From positions 1 to 64,000 of the forward strand of contig CAMCPM010000005.1 in assembly GCA_945876755.1 (NCBI GenBank): a stretch of 64,000 nt of DNA. Direction: 5' to 3'. A program made the position numbers and the translations under genes. The stretch comes from an uncultured Clostridia bacterium (GTDB taxonomy: Bacteria > Bacillota > Clostridia > Oscillospirales > Ruminococcaceae). The notes beneath the pieces were generated by a model that was not told the origin of the DNA, searched no databases, and saw only the letters and a list, made by a program, of their open reading frames with translations. This document shows, piece after piece, positions 7,710 through 19,880 of the stretch (position 1 is its first letter; each line of letters begins with the position of its first letter).

Positions 7710-9176
7710 ATGAACAAGATATACTTCATAACAGGCAGCCAGGACCTTTACGGTGAAGAGACTCTCAGACAGGCAGCAAGCGACAGCAAGGATATGGCAG
7801 CTTTTTTAAACGACAAGCTCAGCAATATTGCAGAGGTATGCTATGAGCCTGTTGTAACAACAGCTGCAGAGGCTGAAAATGTTTGTGTAAAGGCATCCGC
7901 TGACAAGGAATGCATCGGCGTTATTATGTGGATGCATACTTTCTCTCCCGCAAAGATGTGGATAAGAGCTCTCAAAGCACTAAAAAAACCTATGCTCCAT
8001 CTGCATACGCAGTACAATGAAAAGCTGCCCTATGACAGCATTGATATGGATTTTATGAATCTTAATCAATCTGCTCACGGTGACCGCGAGTTCGGCTTTA
8101 TCTGCACAAGACTTGGCATAAAGCGTGAGGTAGTTGTCGGCTATTATCAGCATGATGATGTTATCTCAAAGATACGCAGCTTTGCACACGCCGCCGCTGC
8201 CGTTAATTTCGGCAGGACTATAAAGGTCGCAATGCTCGGAAACAATATGCGTGATGTTGCGGTTACCGACGGCGACAGAGTAGAGAGTGAGATCTGCTAC
8301 GGCTGGAATGTAAACTACTACGGCATCGGAGACGTTGTTTCTATTGCAGAAAAAGTTACTGACGCTGAGATCGACACAAAGCTTGCAGAATACAATGAAA
8401 AGTATACTATGGCTACCGACAATGCAGCTGCCGTAAGGGAGCAGGCTAAGTATGAGGTCGCACTTGAAAAATTTATCACACGGGAGAACATTGGTGCATT
8501 TACCGATACCTTCCAGGATCTTCACGGTTTAAGGCAGCTCCCGGGAATTGCGGCTCAGAACCTTATGGCAAAAGGAATCGGCTTTGGTCCCGAGGGCGAC
8601 TATAAGACCGCAGCCCTTGGCGCAGTCCTTTTCAAAATGGCAGAGGGCAGAGGCGGCGCAACAGGCTTTATGGAGGATTACACTTACGATCTTACAAGCG
8701 GCAATGAGCTTGAGCTTGCAGCACATATGCTTGAAGTATCGCCCGTATTTGCGGCAGGAAAGCCCGAGATACAGGTGCATCCCCTCGGAATCGGCGGCAA
8801 GGAAGACCCTGCAAGGCTTGTATTTGACGGTATCGACGGCGATGGCATTGCAGTTTCTATGATCGATATGGGTGACCGCTTCCGCCTTGTATGTGCAGAT
8901 ATAACTCTTGTAAAGCAGCCAAAGCCTATGCCTAAGCTCCCCGTTGCAAGGCTTATGTGGAAACTGAAACCCGACTTTGCAACAGGTGCAGCAGCGTGGA
9001 TATATGCAGGCGGCGCTCATCATGCAGTCGTTTCCACTGCTCTGACAAAGGACGACATTCGTCTTTTTGCTAAGATGACAGATACAGAGCTTGTCATCAT
9101 TGATGATAAGACCGAAATAAACGCTTTCGAGCAGCAGCTTGCTATGCTTGATACAATGGCTAAAATTAAGAGGTAA
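7710..9176 (+). CDS. araA: L-arabinose isomerase
   Basis: A 488-residue enzyme of usual AraA length, converting L-arabinose to L-ribulose with a divalent metal. The start MNKIYFITGSQDLYG is typical. Metal and catalytic residues are visible in FGPEGDYKTAAL, in GGATGFMEDYTYDL and in the late GAHHAVVST, matching the Glu-Glu-His-His set. AAGGAATG precedes the ATG. It is the first enzyme gene of araA-araB-araD, six bases ahead of araB, and follows the importer after a stem-loop. Confidence 0.95.
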   Translation: MNKIYFITGSQDLYGEETLRQAASDSKDMAAFLNDKLSNIAEVCYEPVVTTAAEAENVCVKASADKECIGVIMWMHTFSPAKMWIRALKALKKPMLHLHTQYNEKLPYDSIDMDFMNLNQSAHGDREFGFICTRLGIKREVVVGYYQHDDVISKIRSFAHAAAAVNFGRTIKVAMLGNNMRDVAVTDGDRVESEICYGWNVNYYGIGDVVSIAEKVTDAEIDTKLAEYNEKYTMATDNAAAVREQAKYEVALEKFITRENIGAFTDTFQDLHGLRQLPGIAAQNLMAKGIGFGPEGDYKTAALGAVLFKMAEGRGGATGFMEDYTYDLTSGNELELAAHMLEVSPVFAAGKPEIQVHPLGIGGKEDPARLVFDGIDGDGIAVSMIDMGDRFRLVCADITLVKQPKPMPKLPVARLMWKLKPDFATGAAAWIYAGGAHHAVVSTALTKDDIRLFAKMTDTELVIIDDKTEINAFEQQLAMLDTMAKIKR

Positions 9177-9181
9177 GTGCA

Positions 9182-10756
9182 ATGACTATACAGGAAAAAA
9201 TTCAGAACAATAAGACATATCTTGGTATCGAATTCGGGTCTACCAGAATAAAGGCCGTCCTTATTGACGATACATTTGCGCCAATCGCGGCAGGCAGCCA
9301 TGACTGGGAGAACCGTTATGAAAACGGCGTTTGGACATACTCCCTTGACGATATCATCGGCGGACTTCAGGACTGCTATGCAAAGCTTGCCGCAAATGTA
9401 AAGGAGCAGTACGGCATTATACCCGAATCCTACGGTGCAATGGGTATTTCGGGTATGATGCACGGATATATGGCTTTTGACAAGAATGATGATCTGCTTG
9501 TTCCTTTCAGAACGTGGAGAAACACCATTACCGAACAGGCAGCATCCGAGCTTTCCGAGCTTTTCAAATTCAATATCCCCCAAAGATGGAGCATAGCTCA
9601 TCTTTATCAGGCTATCCTCAATAACGAGGAGCACATTTCAAAGATAGCACATATCAACACCCTTGCGGGATATATCCACTATCTCCTTACAGGAGAGCGC
9701 TGCGTAGGCGTTGGCGAGGCGTCGGGTATATTCCCGATAAAAGACGGTAACTACAATGCAGAGTACATAGAAAAGCTTGCCGTACGTCTAAAAGAAAAGA
9801 ACTTTGGCGGCGACATCAGAAAGATACTTCCTTCCGTACTCAGCGCTGGCGAGGGAGATGCTGAACTTACAGAAAGCGGCGCTAAGCTTATTGACCCTAC
9901 GGGTATTCTCAAGGCAGGCGTAAAGCTCTGTCCTCCCGAAGGAGATGCAGGAACAGGAATGGTCGCGACCAACAGTGTTCTTCCAAAGACAGGAAATGTT
10001 TCTGCAGGTACATCAATTTTTGCGATGATTGTTCTCTCAAAGCCTATGTACGGCTATTATCCCGAGATAGATGTGGTCACCACCCCCGACGGTTATCCCG
10101 TTGCTATGGTACACTGTAACAATTGCTGCTCCGAGCTTGATGCGTGGGTCAATGTTTTCGGTGAGTTTGCAGCACTTAGCGGCAATCCTATGAATAAATC
10201 GAAGCTTTACGAAACGCTGTATAAGAATTCACTTAACGGCGATCCCGACTGCGGAGGTACTGTTGCATATAACTTCCTTTCGGGTGAGCCTGTTGCAGGC
10301 GCTGAAAACGGCAGACCAATGTATTTCAGAACTCCCGACGGAAAATTTGGACTTGCAAATTTCTTCCGGGCACAGCTTTATTCGTCAATGGCTGCACTGA
10401 AGCTGGGAATGGATATCCTATTTGAAAACGAAAAGGTGTCTGTTGAAAAGATAACAGGACACGGCGGACTTTTCAAAGTGCAGGGCGTTGCACAGCAGTT
10501 CCTTGCAGACGGTCTTAACAGTGCTGTTTCCGTAATGAAGACAGCAGGTGAAGGCGGCGCGTGGGGCATGGCAATACTTGCCGCATATGCTGCTTTAGGA
10601 AACGGTAAGGCACTTCCCGAGTTCCTTGATACGGAAGTATTCTCTTCTATGGAATCCACCACCGTTCAGCCCGATGAAAAGGGCGCAGCAGGATTTGCAG
10701 AGTTTATCGAAAACTATAAAAAGGGTCTGGCAGCAGAATATGCTGCTGCAAAATAA
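9182..10756 (+). CDS. araB: Ribulokinase, FGGY family
   Basis: A 524-residue FGGY carbohydrate kinase that phosphorylates L-ribulose to L-ribulose 5-phosphate. The N-terminal phosphate loop is GIEFGSTRIKAVLID near residue 15, and the C-terminal half has GHGGLFKVQGVAQQFLADGL with an actin-like ATPase fold. It belongs to the shorter AraB subgroup rather than the about 560-residue enterobacterial type. The position between araA and araD makes ribulokinase the clear assignment. Confidence 0.88.
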   Translation: MTIQEKIQNNKTYLGIEFGSTRIKAVLIDDTFAPIAAGSHDWENRYENGVWTYSLDDIIGGLQDCYAKLAANVKEQYGIIPESYGAMGISGMMHGYMAFDKNDDLLVPFRTWRNTITEQAASELSELFKFNIPQRWSIAHLYQAILNNEEHISKIAHINTLAGYIHYLLTGERCVGVGEASGIFPIKDGNYNAEYIEKLAVRLKEKNFGGDIRKILPSVLSAGEGDAELTESGAKLIDPTGILKAGVKLCPPEGDAGTGMVATNSVLPKTGNVSAGTSIFAMIVLSKPMYGYYPEIDVVTTPDGYPVAMVHCNNCCSELDAWVNVFGEFAALSGNPMNKSKLYETLYKNSLNGDPDCGGTVAYNFLSGEPVAGAENGRPMYFRTPDGKFGLANFFRAQLYSSMAALKLGMDILFENEKVSVEKITGHGGLFKVQGVAQQFLADGLNSAVSVMKTAGEGGAWGMAILAAYAALGNGKALPEFLDTEVFSSMESTTVQPDEKGAAGFAEFIENYKKGLAAEYAAAK

Positions 10757-10776
10757 TCTGAAAGGAAGCACATAAA

Positions 10777-11469
10777 ATGCTTGAAAAATTAAAGCAGGAA
10801 GTGTTGGAGGCAAATCTCCTTCTTCCTAAATATGGTCTTATTACTTTCACATGGGGTAACGTTTCGGGTATCGACAGAGACAGCGGAATGATAGTTATAA
10901 AGCCTTCGGGCGTTCCTTATGACGGTATGACTGCCGAGGATATGGTAGTAGTGGAGCTTGCCACGGGAAAAGTAGCAGATGGAAAATGGAAGCCTTCCAG
11001 CGACACTCCCACACATCTTGAGCTTTACAGGGCATTTCCCGAAATAGGCGGAATAGTTCATACTCACAGCCGTTGGGCAACATCATTTGCCCAGGCAGGC
11101 ATGGGCATAATACCGATGGGCACAACTCAGGGTGATTACTTCTACGGCGAAATACCCTGCACAAGAGCAATGACCCCCGAGGAGATCGCAGGAGAGTATG
11201 AAAAGGAAACGGGCACTGTAATTATAGAGACCTTCAAGGGTATTGATCCTCTATCAATACCTGCTGTGCTTGTAAAAAGCCACGGTCCCTTCACATGGGG
11301 TAAGGACCCACACGAGGCTGTGCATAATTCCGTTGTGCTCGAAGAGGTAGCTTTTATGAACTACCACGCAATGTCAATGAATCCTTCCGCAGGACGTATG
11401 CAGCAGGAACTTCTTGACAAGCACTATCTCAGAAAGCACGGAAAAAACGCATACTACGGACAAGGCTGA
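10777..11469 (+). CDS. araD: L-ribulose-5-phosphate 4-epimerase
   Basis: A 230-residue class II aldolase-fold epimerase that yields D-xylulose 5-phosphate for the pentose phosphate pathway. [10 protein letters not shown] near residue 25 and KPSGVPYD near 44 bind the phosphate. [14 protein letters not shown] near 94-107 carries two zinc histidines, and [10 protein letters not shown] near 168 gives the third. GAAAGG lies before the ATG. It is the last gene of the arabinose run and is followed by a strong terminator. Confidence 0.95.
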   Translation: MLEKLKQEVLEANLLLPKYGLITFTWGNVSGIDRDSGMIVIKPSGVPYDGMTAEDMVVVELATGKVADGKWKPSSDTPTHLELYRAFPEIGGIVHTHSRWATSFAQAGMGIIPMGTTQGDYFYGEIPCTRAMTPEEIAGEYEKETGTVIIETFKGIDPLSIPAVLVKSHGPFTWGKDPHEAVHNSVVLEEVAFMNYHAMSMNPSAGRMQQELLDKHYLRKHGKNAYYGQG

Positions 11470-11501
11470 CAGACTGTTTTAATAATAATGGCTTAATTAA
11501 T

Positions 11502-11545
11502 AGCTGCTGTGTTTTCTCCTTCCTCCTTAAACGCAGCAGCTTTTT
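11502..11545 (+). terminator. Terminator of the arabinose operon
   Basis: A 13-bp stem with one G-T pair (11502-11514 with 11529-11541) encloses a pyrimidine-rich loop and is followed by TTTTGTTT. Confidence 0.9.
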
Positions 11546-11551
11546 GTTTAT

Positions 11552-11728
11552 GCAATTAAGAAACTTCTGAATAAATCACACCTGATCGAAGAATCGCTTG
11601 ATGCAGCGAAGCCTGTAAAGGAGCAGCTTTACTCAAATATCAGGAGCGGCAACTTTGAAATGACGTCGAACACATTTTATTACCATATATACCCCTATAA
11701 TAGAATTACGCTATACAAAGACTATTGA
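11552..11728 (+). pseudogene. Orphan 3' gene fragment
   Basis: An open frame of 58 codons with no start codon or ribosome site begins just after the ara terminator (first residues AIKKLLNKSHLIEES) and ends with a tyrosine-rich tail (YYHIYPYNRITLYKDY). It reads like the C-terminal part of a real protein, and its end overlaps the convergent sensor-kinase remnant. I do not recognise the family. It could also be chance. Confidence 0.35.
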
Positions 11729-13087
11729 TTCAGATTCATCAAGATTGTCTTGGTCACTTCTTCCATAACAATTGGCTTTGCCAAATGACCGTTCATTCCT
11801 GCGTCAAGAGAAGCCTGAACGTCCTCAACAAATGCGTTGGCAGTCATGGCTATGATCGGTATCGTGCTGGCATCGGGACGGTCATGCAGCTCTCTGATAG
11901 CTATTGTCGCATCATAGCCGTTCTTTTTCGGCATCATAATATCCATAAATATCATATCAAAAGTGTCAGGCGGATTTTCTGCAAAAATTTTTACTATCTC
12001 ATCACCGTCGCAAGCTCTTGTCACCTTTATCCCCAGTTCCTCCAGCTGTATCGTTGCAATTTCGGCATTAAGGTCGTTGTCCTCTGCCAGCAGGATTTGC
12101 ACACCGTTAAGTTCCGCACCCGTTGCAGACAGATTCTTCGCTCAGCACCACATCCGTAATCTCCGTAATATCTGCGGGAGTAGGGTTGAATTTGATTTTT
12201 CCGCTCTCGAAGCGGCTTATGTCCAGCACATCATTGATAAGAGTAAGCAAATGCTCGGAGCTTTTGCTGATTTTTTCAAGGCAGTTTCTTACTTCGGGAT
12301 TTGTATCCTGTTTCAGAGCAATACCCGTAAAGCCCATGATCGCATTCATAGGCGTACGAATATCGTGGGACATATTGTTTAAAAATGTAGTTTTTGCAAG
12401 GCTTGCATTCTGAGCAATATGGACTGCGTTTTCAAGCTCTTGATTTATCTTCTTGTCACCGGTTCGGTCGGACATATCCAGTATGTACTTTGTCGCACCT
12501 TGAATATCGCTGCAGAATGCAACCACATGAAACCAGCGCACCTCTTTGCTTGTTCTGTGAATGTACTCTCTGTCCCATTCCATCTGATAACCGGGAAGAA
12601 TGTCTGAAAGTCTATTCAGAATGTGTACAGAGCCATCTTCTTTTATGAGCTTTTCCAGCACATAAACATCCTTTTTTACCTGCGCTTCGGAAATACCCAG
12701 AAGCTTTTCAATATTCGGGCTGACATAATCCACACGCAGGTTTTCCGCATTAAGCATAAGAAATACATCATCAACATTCGCTGAAAGCTTTGAGAACAGC
12801 TCGTCTCGTGCAAGAAGCTCATTGTCTTTCAGCTGAAGCTTCTGTCTGTTCTGCTGAATTACAAAAAGAAGCAGACACACAGCAATTGCAATAAAAAATA
12901 ACGATACGACAGCTGCTGTTATGGACTGAAGCTTGTTCATGCTGGCGTTTACCACGTCTGCAAGAACAATTCCAAGAACTGTCCTGTTCTGAAAATTTGC
13001 CGGTTCGTACACAAGATAATAGTTCGTTCCGTTTATGTCAATTACCATTTCTCCGGAATTTTCCGCCTGAAAGTCCTTTAGCAGTTG
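11722..13087 (-). pseudogene. Hybrid sensor kinase lacking sensor start and ATPase domain
   Basis: Reading leftwards, 13087-12107 encodes the end of an extracellular sensor domain (MVIDINGTNYYLVYEPANFQ), one membrane segment, a PAS domain and a HisKA segment with NMSHDIRTPMNAIMG; the frame then stops. A second frame (12102-11722) encodes a complete 126-residue receiver domain starting QILLAEDND, with phosphoacceptor MDIMMPKK and the KP motif. The HATPase domain of about 120-150 residues that should lie between is absent, and the join at about 12107-12135 is out of frame. There is no start codon for the upstream part. This is a degenerate hybrid histidine kinase. Confidence 0.85.
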
Positions 13088-13114
13088 TTACAATATTATT
13101 TTTTTATTGTAACA
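13086..13114. repeat. AT-rich inverted repeat
   Basis: TGTTACAATA (13086-13095) pairs with TATTGTAACA (13105-13114) around a T-rich centre. It lies at the truncated start of the sensor-kinase remnant. No function can be assigned. The stretch 13115-13386 shows nothing else I can support. Confidence 0.4.
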
Positions 13115-13386
13115 TAAATTTCGACAAAAAACAATAAAAAAAATAGTGCAGAATTATGAAAAAAGCAATACTGAATTATGGCGGTGATTTTATTTGTAAT
13201 ATGCCTTCTTGCTGCACCATACGCACAGTCCGACCTGTTCTGCATCGTTTATTGCCTGCATTGTAATATCACATATTAAAGGATTGACCGATTCCCAATT
13301 GAAACTGTTAAATGATATTTTAAAGCAAATGCTATAACAAATCTGATTGCACACACAGACGGATTATTATATTGAATAACAAAGAA

Positions 13387-13427
13387 AAAATCACGATACC
13401 GCCATTATATGACTGTATCGTGATTTT
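13387..13427 (-). terminator. Terminator ending a minus-strand fragment
   Basis: A 13-bp perfect stem (13387-13399 with 13415-13427) is followed on the minus strand by a T run. It overlaps the stop codon of the fragment at 13405-13644, which supports that fragment having been a gene. Confidence 0.7.
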
Positions 13428-13644
13428 CATCACATAGTGCTTTTACAAGCACGTTTAAAAAAGTTACAGAAGTGACTTCCGGCAAGTTCAGGAATACATT
13501 CGGCAATAACAATTCAAAATCGTTTTTAGTTATATGTCCGATTATGTTGTAACCGCTTTCAATAAAATGTCGAAAAGCAATATTATTTACATTTGCGTTG
13601 TTGCTTTTTTGATAAATGTATGCTATAATTAATAAGATTTTTAC
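13405..13644 (-). pseudogene. Unidentified C-terminal gene remnant
   Basis: An open frame of 79 sense codons between stops has no ATG, GTG or TTG near its beginning. It ends with an ordered, hydrophobic-polar sequence (FRHFIESGYNIIGHITKNDF, then LLLPNVFLNLPEV) and a terminator that overlaps the stop. The upstream part coincides with the promoter of the OPT gene on the other strand. I do not recognise the family. The terminator makes a decayed gene more likely than chance. Confidence 0.4.
13601..13629 (+). promoter_or_regulatory. Promoter of the OPT transporter operon
   Basis: TTGCTT (13601-13606) and TATAAT (13624-13629), preceded by TGC, are 17 bp apart. The leader to the ATG would be about 200 nt. 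A second TATAAT-like box occurs near 13711-13722. Confidence 0.6.
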
Positions 13645-13755
13645 CTAAGGGAGCACTGATTAAATCATTATTTAAAATTTCAGCGCGCCGCTCTGCCGTA
13701 GGTATAATATAATATGGTATGAGCAAAAAATAATAGGTGAGTATCTCAGGGAACA

Positions 13756-13810
13756 GCCGCCTGTACGCTTTTCAATTACGGAACGCAAGTGTCCGAAGGC
13801 GGAATGCGGC
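13756..13810 (+). promoter_or_regulatory. Possible structured 5' leader
   Basis: CCGCCT (13757-13762) can pair with AGGCGG (13797-13802), and GCCGC (13756-13760) can alternatively pair with GCGGC (13806-13810). The competing pairings lie just before the ribosome site of the OPT gene. It fits no riboswitch class I know. This may be ordinary mRNA structure. Confidence 0.25.
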
Positions 13811-13833
13811 AAATAAAAAAAGGAGGAAAACAA

Positions 13834-15738
13834 ATGAATAAAGAGGAATTCAAACCATATATCCCGGCTGACAGGATAACTCCGGAAATCACCGTCACCT
13901 CAATAATTACGGGTGTGATCCTTGCAATCGTATTCGGTGCGGCAAACGCATATCTCGGTCTGCGTGTCGGTATGACAGTATCCGCTTCGATACCGGCTGC
14001 GGTAATTTCAATGTCGGTATTAAGGGTTATTCTGAAAAAGAACTCAATACTTGAAAGCAATATGGTACAAACCATTGGCTCGGCAGGCGAATCGGTCGCT
14101 GCAGGTGCCATATTCACACTGCCTGCACTTTTCCTTTGGGCAAAAGAAGGCGTAACGGACAGCCCCAATATGATAGCTATAACGCTTATCTCCGTATGCG
14201 GAGGACTGTTGGGTGTTCTGTTTATGATACCGCTCAGAAATGCGCTTATTGTAAAGGAACACGGTGTGCTGCCCTATCCCGAAGGTACTGCCTGTGCAGA
14301 AGTTCTTCTGGCAGGTGAAAACGGAGGCGAATCGGCTAAAAGCGTATTTATCGGTATGGGCGTTTCCGCCGTTATCAAGTTTGTTATCGACGGTCTGAAA
14401 GCTGCTGCCGGTGTTATTACTATACCGTTCAAGGCTCTTAAAACAGAATTATCCGCAGAATCTTACCCTGCTCTTCTCGGTGTCGGCTATATCTGCGGAC
14501 CTAAGATCTCTTCGTATATGTTCTCAGGCGGACTGCTGGGATGGTTTGTGCTTATCCCTGCAATTGTTATATTCGGTGCAGGCACAGTTCTTTATCCCGG
14601 CACAACAACCATCTCCGAAATGTACGCAGCCGGCGGCGCTTCCGCTATCTGGAGCAGCTACATACGTTACATCGGTGCAGGTGCAGTTGCCGCAGGCGGC
14701 ATTATGAGCCTTATAAAGCTGATCCCGCTTATTGCTTCGACCTTCAAGGATTCTATAAAGGGACTGCGATCGGGTACACCCAAGTCCGACGTCAGAACAA
14801 ATATAGATCTGAATTTCAAATTCACATTCTCCGTAATAATCGTGCTGACACTTGTGCTCTGGCTCATTCCTCAGGTACCTGTTTCACTGCTCGGCGCAAT
14901 TATGATAGTAGTTTTCGGCTTTTTCTTTGCGACTGTCTCATCAAGAATGGTTGGACTTGTCGGCAGCAGCAACAACCCTGTTTCCGGTATGGCCATCGCA
15001 ACGCTCCTTATCCTCACCCTTGTACTTAAGGCAACAGGCACAACAGGCGCAGAAGGTATGGTAAGCGCTATCTCAATCTGCTCCGTTATATGTATTATCG
15101 CTGCGGTCGCAGGCGACACTTCTCAGGATCTTAAGACAGGTTTCATTCTCGGTGCAACTCCTAAGAAACAGCAGATAGGTGAACTTATCGGTGCAGGCAT
15201 TTCCGCGCTGACTATCGGCGGCGTATTCATTCTGCTTGATTCAGCTTGGGGATTTGGTACAACTGAGCTGGCTGCTCCTCAGGCAACACTTATGAAGATG
15301 ATCACAGAAGGCGTTATGGACGGCAATCTTCCCTGGGGACTTGTGGGAATCGGAATCTGCATTGCTCTGATATTTGAAGTTCTGCGCATACCTGTTCTCC
15401 CAATTGCGATCGGTCTTTATCTGCCCCTTGAGCTTTCCTCAACTATAATGGTGGGCGGCGTTATCCGCTATTTTGCAGACAAGGGCAAGTCTGAGTCTGA
15501 AAAGAAGAACGAGTCCAACTCCGGCATACTTTTCTCATCCGGTATGATCGCAGGCGAAGGTCTTGTTGGTATCCTGCTTGCAATATTTGCGGTAACAGGT
15601 GTTGATAAGTTGATCGATATTTCACAGTATGTAAATACCGGCGTTATCGGTGCTGCCGTACTGCTTGCAGTCCTCTGCGTTGTACTTGTCAAGTATGCTG
15701 GTATCAGCTTTGCGTCCGGAAAGAAGAAAAATGGCTAA
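13834..15738 (+). CDS. OPT family oligopeptide transporter
   Basis: A 634-residue integral membrane protein with about 14-16 hydrophobic segments. The N-terminal TSIITGVILAIVFGAANAYL and the loop GAGESVAAG-like TIGSAGESVAAGAIFTLPAL region are typical of bacterial OPT transporters, which move short peptides or metal-peptide complexes with protons. AAAGGAGG lies before ATG 13834; the open frame upstream crosses this site. The next gene, a PqqD-like protein, overlaps its last eight bases, so the two are translationally coupled. The substrate is not known. Confidence 0.88.
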   Translation: MNKEEFKPYIPADRITPEITVTSIITGVILAIVFGAANAYLGLRVGMTVSASIPAAVISMSVLRVILKKNSILESNMVQTIGSAGESVAAGAIFTLPALFLWAKEGVTDSPNMIAITLISVCGGLLGVLFMIPLRNALIVKEHGVLPYPEGTACAEVLLAGENGGESAKSVFIGMGVSAVIKFVIDGLKAAAGVITIPFKALKTELSAESYPALLGVGYICGPKISSYMFSGGLLGWFVLIPAIVIFGAGTVLYPGTTTISEMYAAGGASAIWSSYIRYIGAGAVAAGGIMSLIKLIPLIASTFKDSIKGLRSGTPKSDVRTNIDLNFKFTFSVIIVLTLVLWLIPQVPVSLLGAIMIVVFGFFFATVSSRMVGLVGSSNNPVSGMAIATLLILTLVLKATGTTGAEGMVSAISICSVICIIAAVAGDTSQDLKTGFILGATPKKQQIGELIGAGISALTIGGVFILLDSAWGFGTTELAAPQATLMKMITEGVMDGNLPWGLVGIGICIALIFEVLRIPVLPIAIGLYLPLELSSTIMVGGVIRYFADKGKSESEKKNESNSGILFSSGMIAGEGLVGILLAIFAVTGVDKLIDISQYVNTGVIGAAVLLAVLCVVLVKYAGISFASGKKKNG

Positions 15739-16078
15739 GAAAAACGATAAAAATTATCTTGACCTGATTCCTGAACACAGCAGCAAAATATCTTACGAAA
15801 AGGATGATCAAGGACAGGTCACGATACTCATTGAAAACAAGGGTATTTTCAACAAGCTTATGCAGATAATAGCCAAAAAGCCGCGCATCACCCGAATTGA
15901 CCTTCAGGGTCAGGGAAATTTTGTGTGGCTTTGCATAGATGGGAAAAAGACTGTATTCGATATTGCCGTCGAAGTGAAAGCAGAGTTCGGCGACGATGCA
16001 GAGCCTTTGCTTGACCGTCTTGTCACATATATGCATACGCTGGAAAAATGCGGCTTTGTGGAAATGATAAACAAATAA
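15731..16078 (+). CDS. PqqD-like (RRE-fold) protein coupled to the OPT transporter
   Basis: A 115-residue soluble protein starting MAKKNDKNYL at ATG 15731, inside the end of the transporter gene. Its second half has the PqqD pattern: FVWLCIDGKKTVFDIAVEVK, then an acidic helix and CGFVEMINK at the end. PqqD-fold domains bind leader peptides of ribosomally made modified peptides, but no modifying enzyme or precursor gene is visible nearby. The overlap with the OPT gene implies a shared task, perhaps peptide recognition. A terminator follows directly, so this is a two-gene operon. Confidence 0.75.
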   Translation: MAKKNDKNYLDLIPEHSSKISYEKDDQGQVTILIENKGIFNKLMQIIAKKPRITRIDLQGQGNFVWLCIDGKKTVFDIAVEVKAEFGDDAEPLLDRLVTYMHTLEKCGFVEMINK

Positions 16079-16082
16079 ATAT

Positions 16083-16106
16083 CCCCCGGCGTAGCCGGGG
16101 GTTTTT
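16083..16106 (+). terminator. Terminator of the OPT-PqqD operon
   Basis: CCCCCGGC (16083-16090) pairs with GCCGGGGG (16094-16101) around GTA and is followed by TTTTT. Confidence 0.95.
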
Positions 16107-16138
16107 CTATAACAGGCATAACACTCAGTTACTGACCA

Positions 16139-16380
16139 CGCCTAAAGGCGTAGCTACGGTCTAGCCCACGCAAAGGGCTGCTACTTGCTACCCGTCAACG
16201 GGTCAAAGTCTCCAAATGACATTTGATCACTCAGTCGGTCTTCATCAAGTTGATGCTTGATATATTCTTCTATTGCTTGTGCATTTTTTCTACTGTGTCA
16301 ACGTAATATCTTTGATACCAGAATTTTCTGTTCCGATATTTAAACTTCAGATTTTCACACCTTTCGTATATCATACATTC
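16139..16380 (-). mobile_element. Remnant of an IS200/IS605-type element (tnpA 3' end)
   Basis: On the minus strand, 16380-16290 encodes MIYERCENLKFKYRNRKFWY then QRYYVDTVEK. After a one-base slip at the six-base homopolymer 16284-16289, the frame continues NAQAIEEYIKHQLDEDRLSD to TAG at 16181-16183. This is the C-terminus of the Y1 transposase of IS200/IS605 elements. Three short hairpins (16139-16150, 16163-16179, 16191-16202) lie around the end, as expected for the structured end of such elements. The N-terminal half with the HUH motif is not recognisable, so the element is dead. Confidence 0.75.
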
Positions 16381-16557
16381 TGCTCTTTTAGCCCGTGATA
16401 GGCATTTTCAATATTTTATTAACTTCATCAAACTGTGCCAAATCCCGATTTATCGAGCATTTACATCCAACATAATGCTGACCGCATTATACCATATCCA
16501 ATTGAATAAATCAACCAAAATTGGGATATATCCTTATTCTTTCCCTTTATTGATAAT

Positions 16558-16710
16558 ATCATCGTAAAAAATCGAAGCAGTCAGCATATCGGACTGAGGT
16601 GCCCGAAGCATCAAGAGTTTCAAGCGAAAAGCTTTTTATAGTATCCGCTGCACAGCCTGTTATAAGCATAATTGCATTTGAAAGTATAGCTGACGCTTTT
16701 TTATATTCAT
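16558..16710 (-). pseudogene. 5' stub of a lipoprotein gene, possibly thioredoxin-like
   Basis: A GGAAAGGA site precedes ATG 16710, but a six-A run at 16697-16702 puts the start out of frame with what follows: KKASAILSNAIMLITGCAAD (signal peptide and lipobox ITGC), then SFSLETLDASGTSV. The latter resembles the beginning of TlpA/AhpC-type redoxin lipoproteins. The frame stops at about 16558, long before a redoxin domain would end. It is a decayed start fragment. The stretch 16381-16557 between it and the IS remnant shows no clear coding. Confidence 0.45.
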
Positions 16711-16792
16711 ACTATTCGTCCTTTCCGATAGAAATAAGTTTTTTAATAAACTAAAAATCAAATAAAATATTAGCCTTGCAGAATAATTCATA

Positions 16793-19810
<3,018 letters not shown>

Positions 19811-19880
19811 TTATTCTCCTTTGTAAATGCCGATAAACAACAGAGTCAGTTCTGATGTTGTCAAGCCCGATTATTCTTTT

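Noticed and set aside
13756..13810. Known riboswitch classes (c-di-GMP, glycine, THF, fluoride)
   Set aside because: None of the conserved core sequences of these classes could be found; only generic stems are present.
16083..16202. A tRNA or small RNA gene made of successive hairpins
   Set aside because: The first hairpin is the OPT-PqqD terminator and the others fit the structured end of the IS200-type remnant. No cloverleaf can be drawn.
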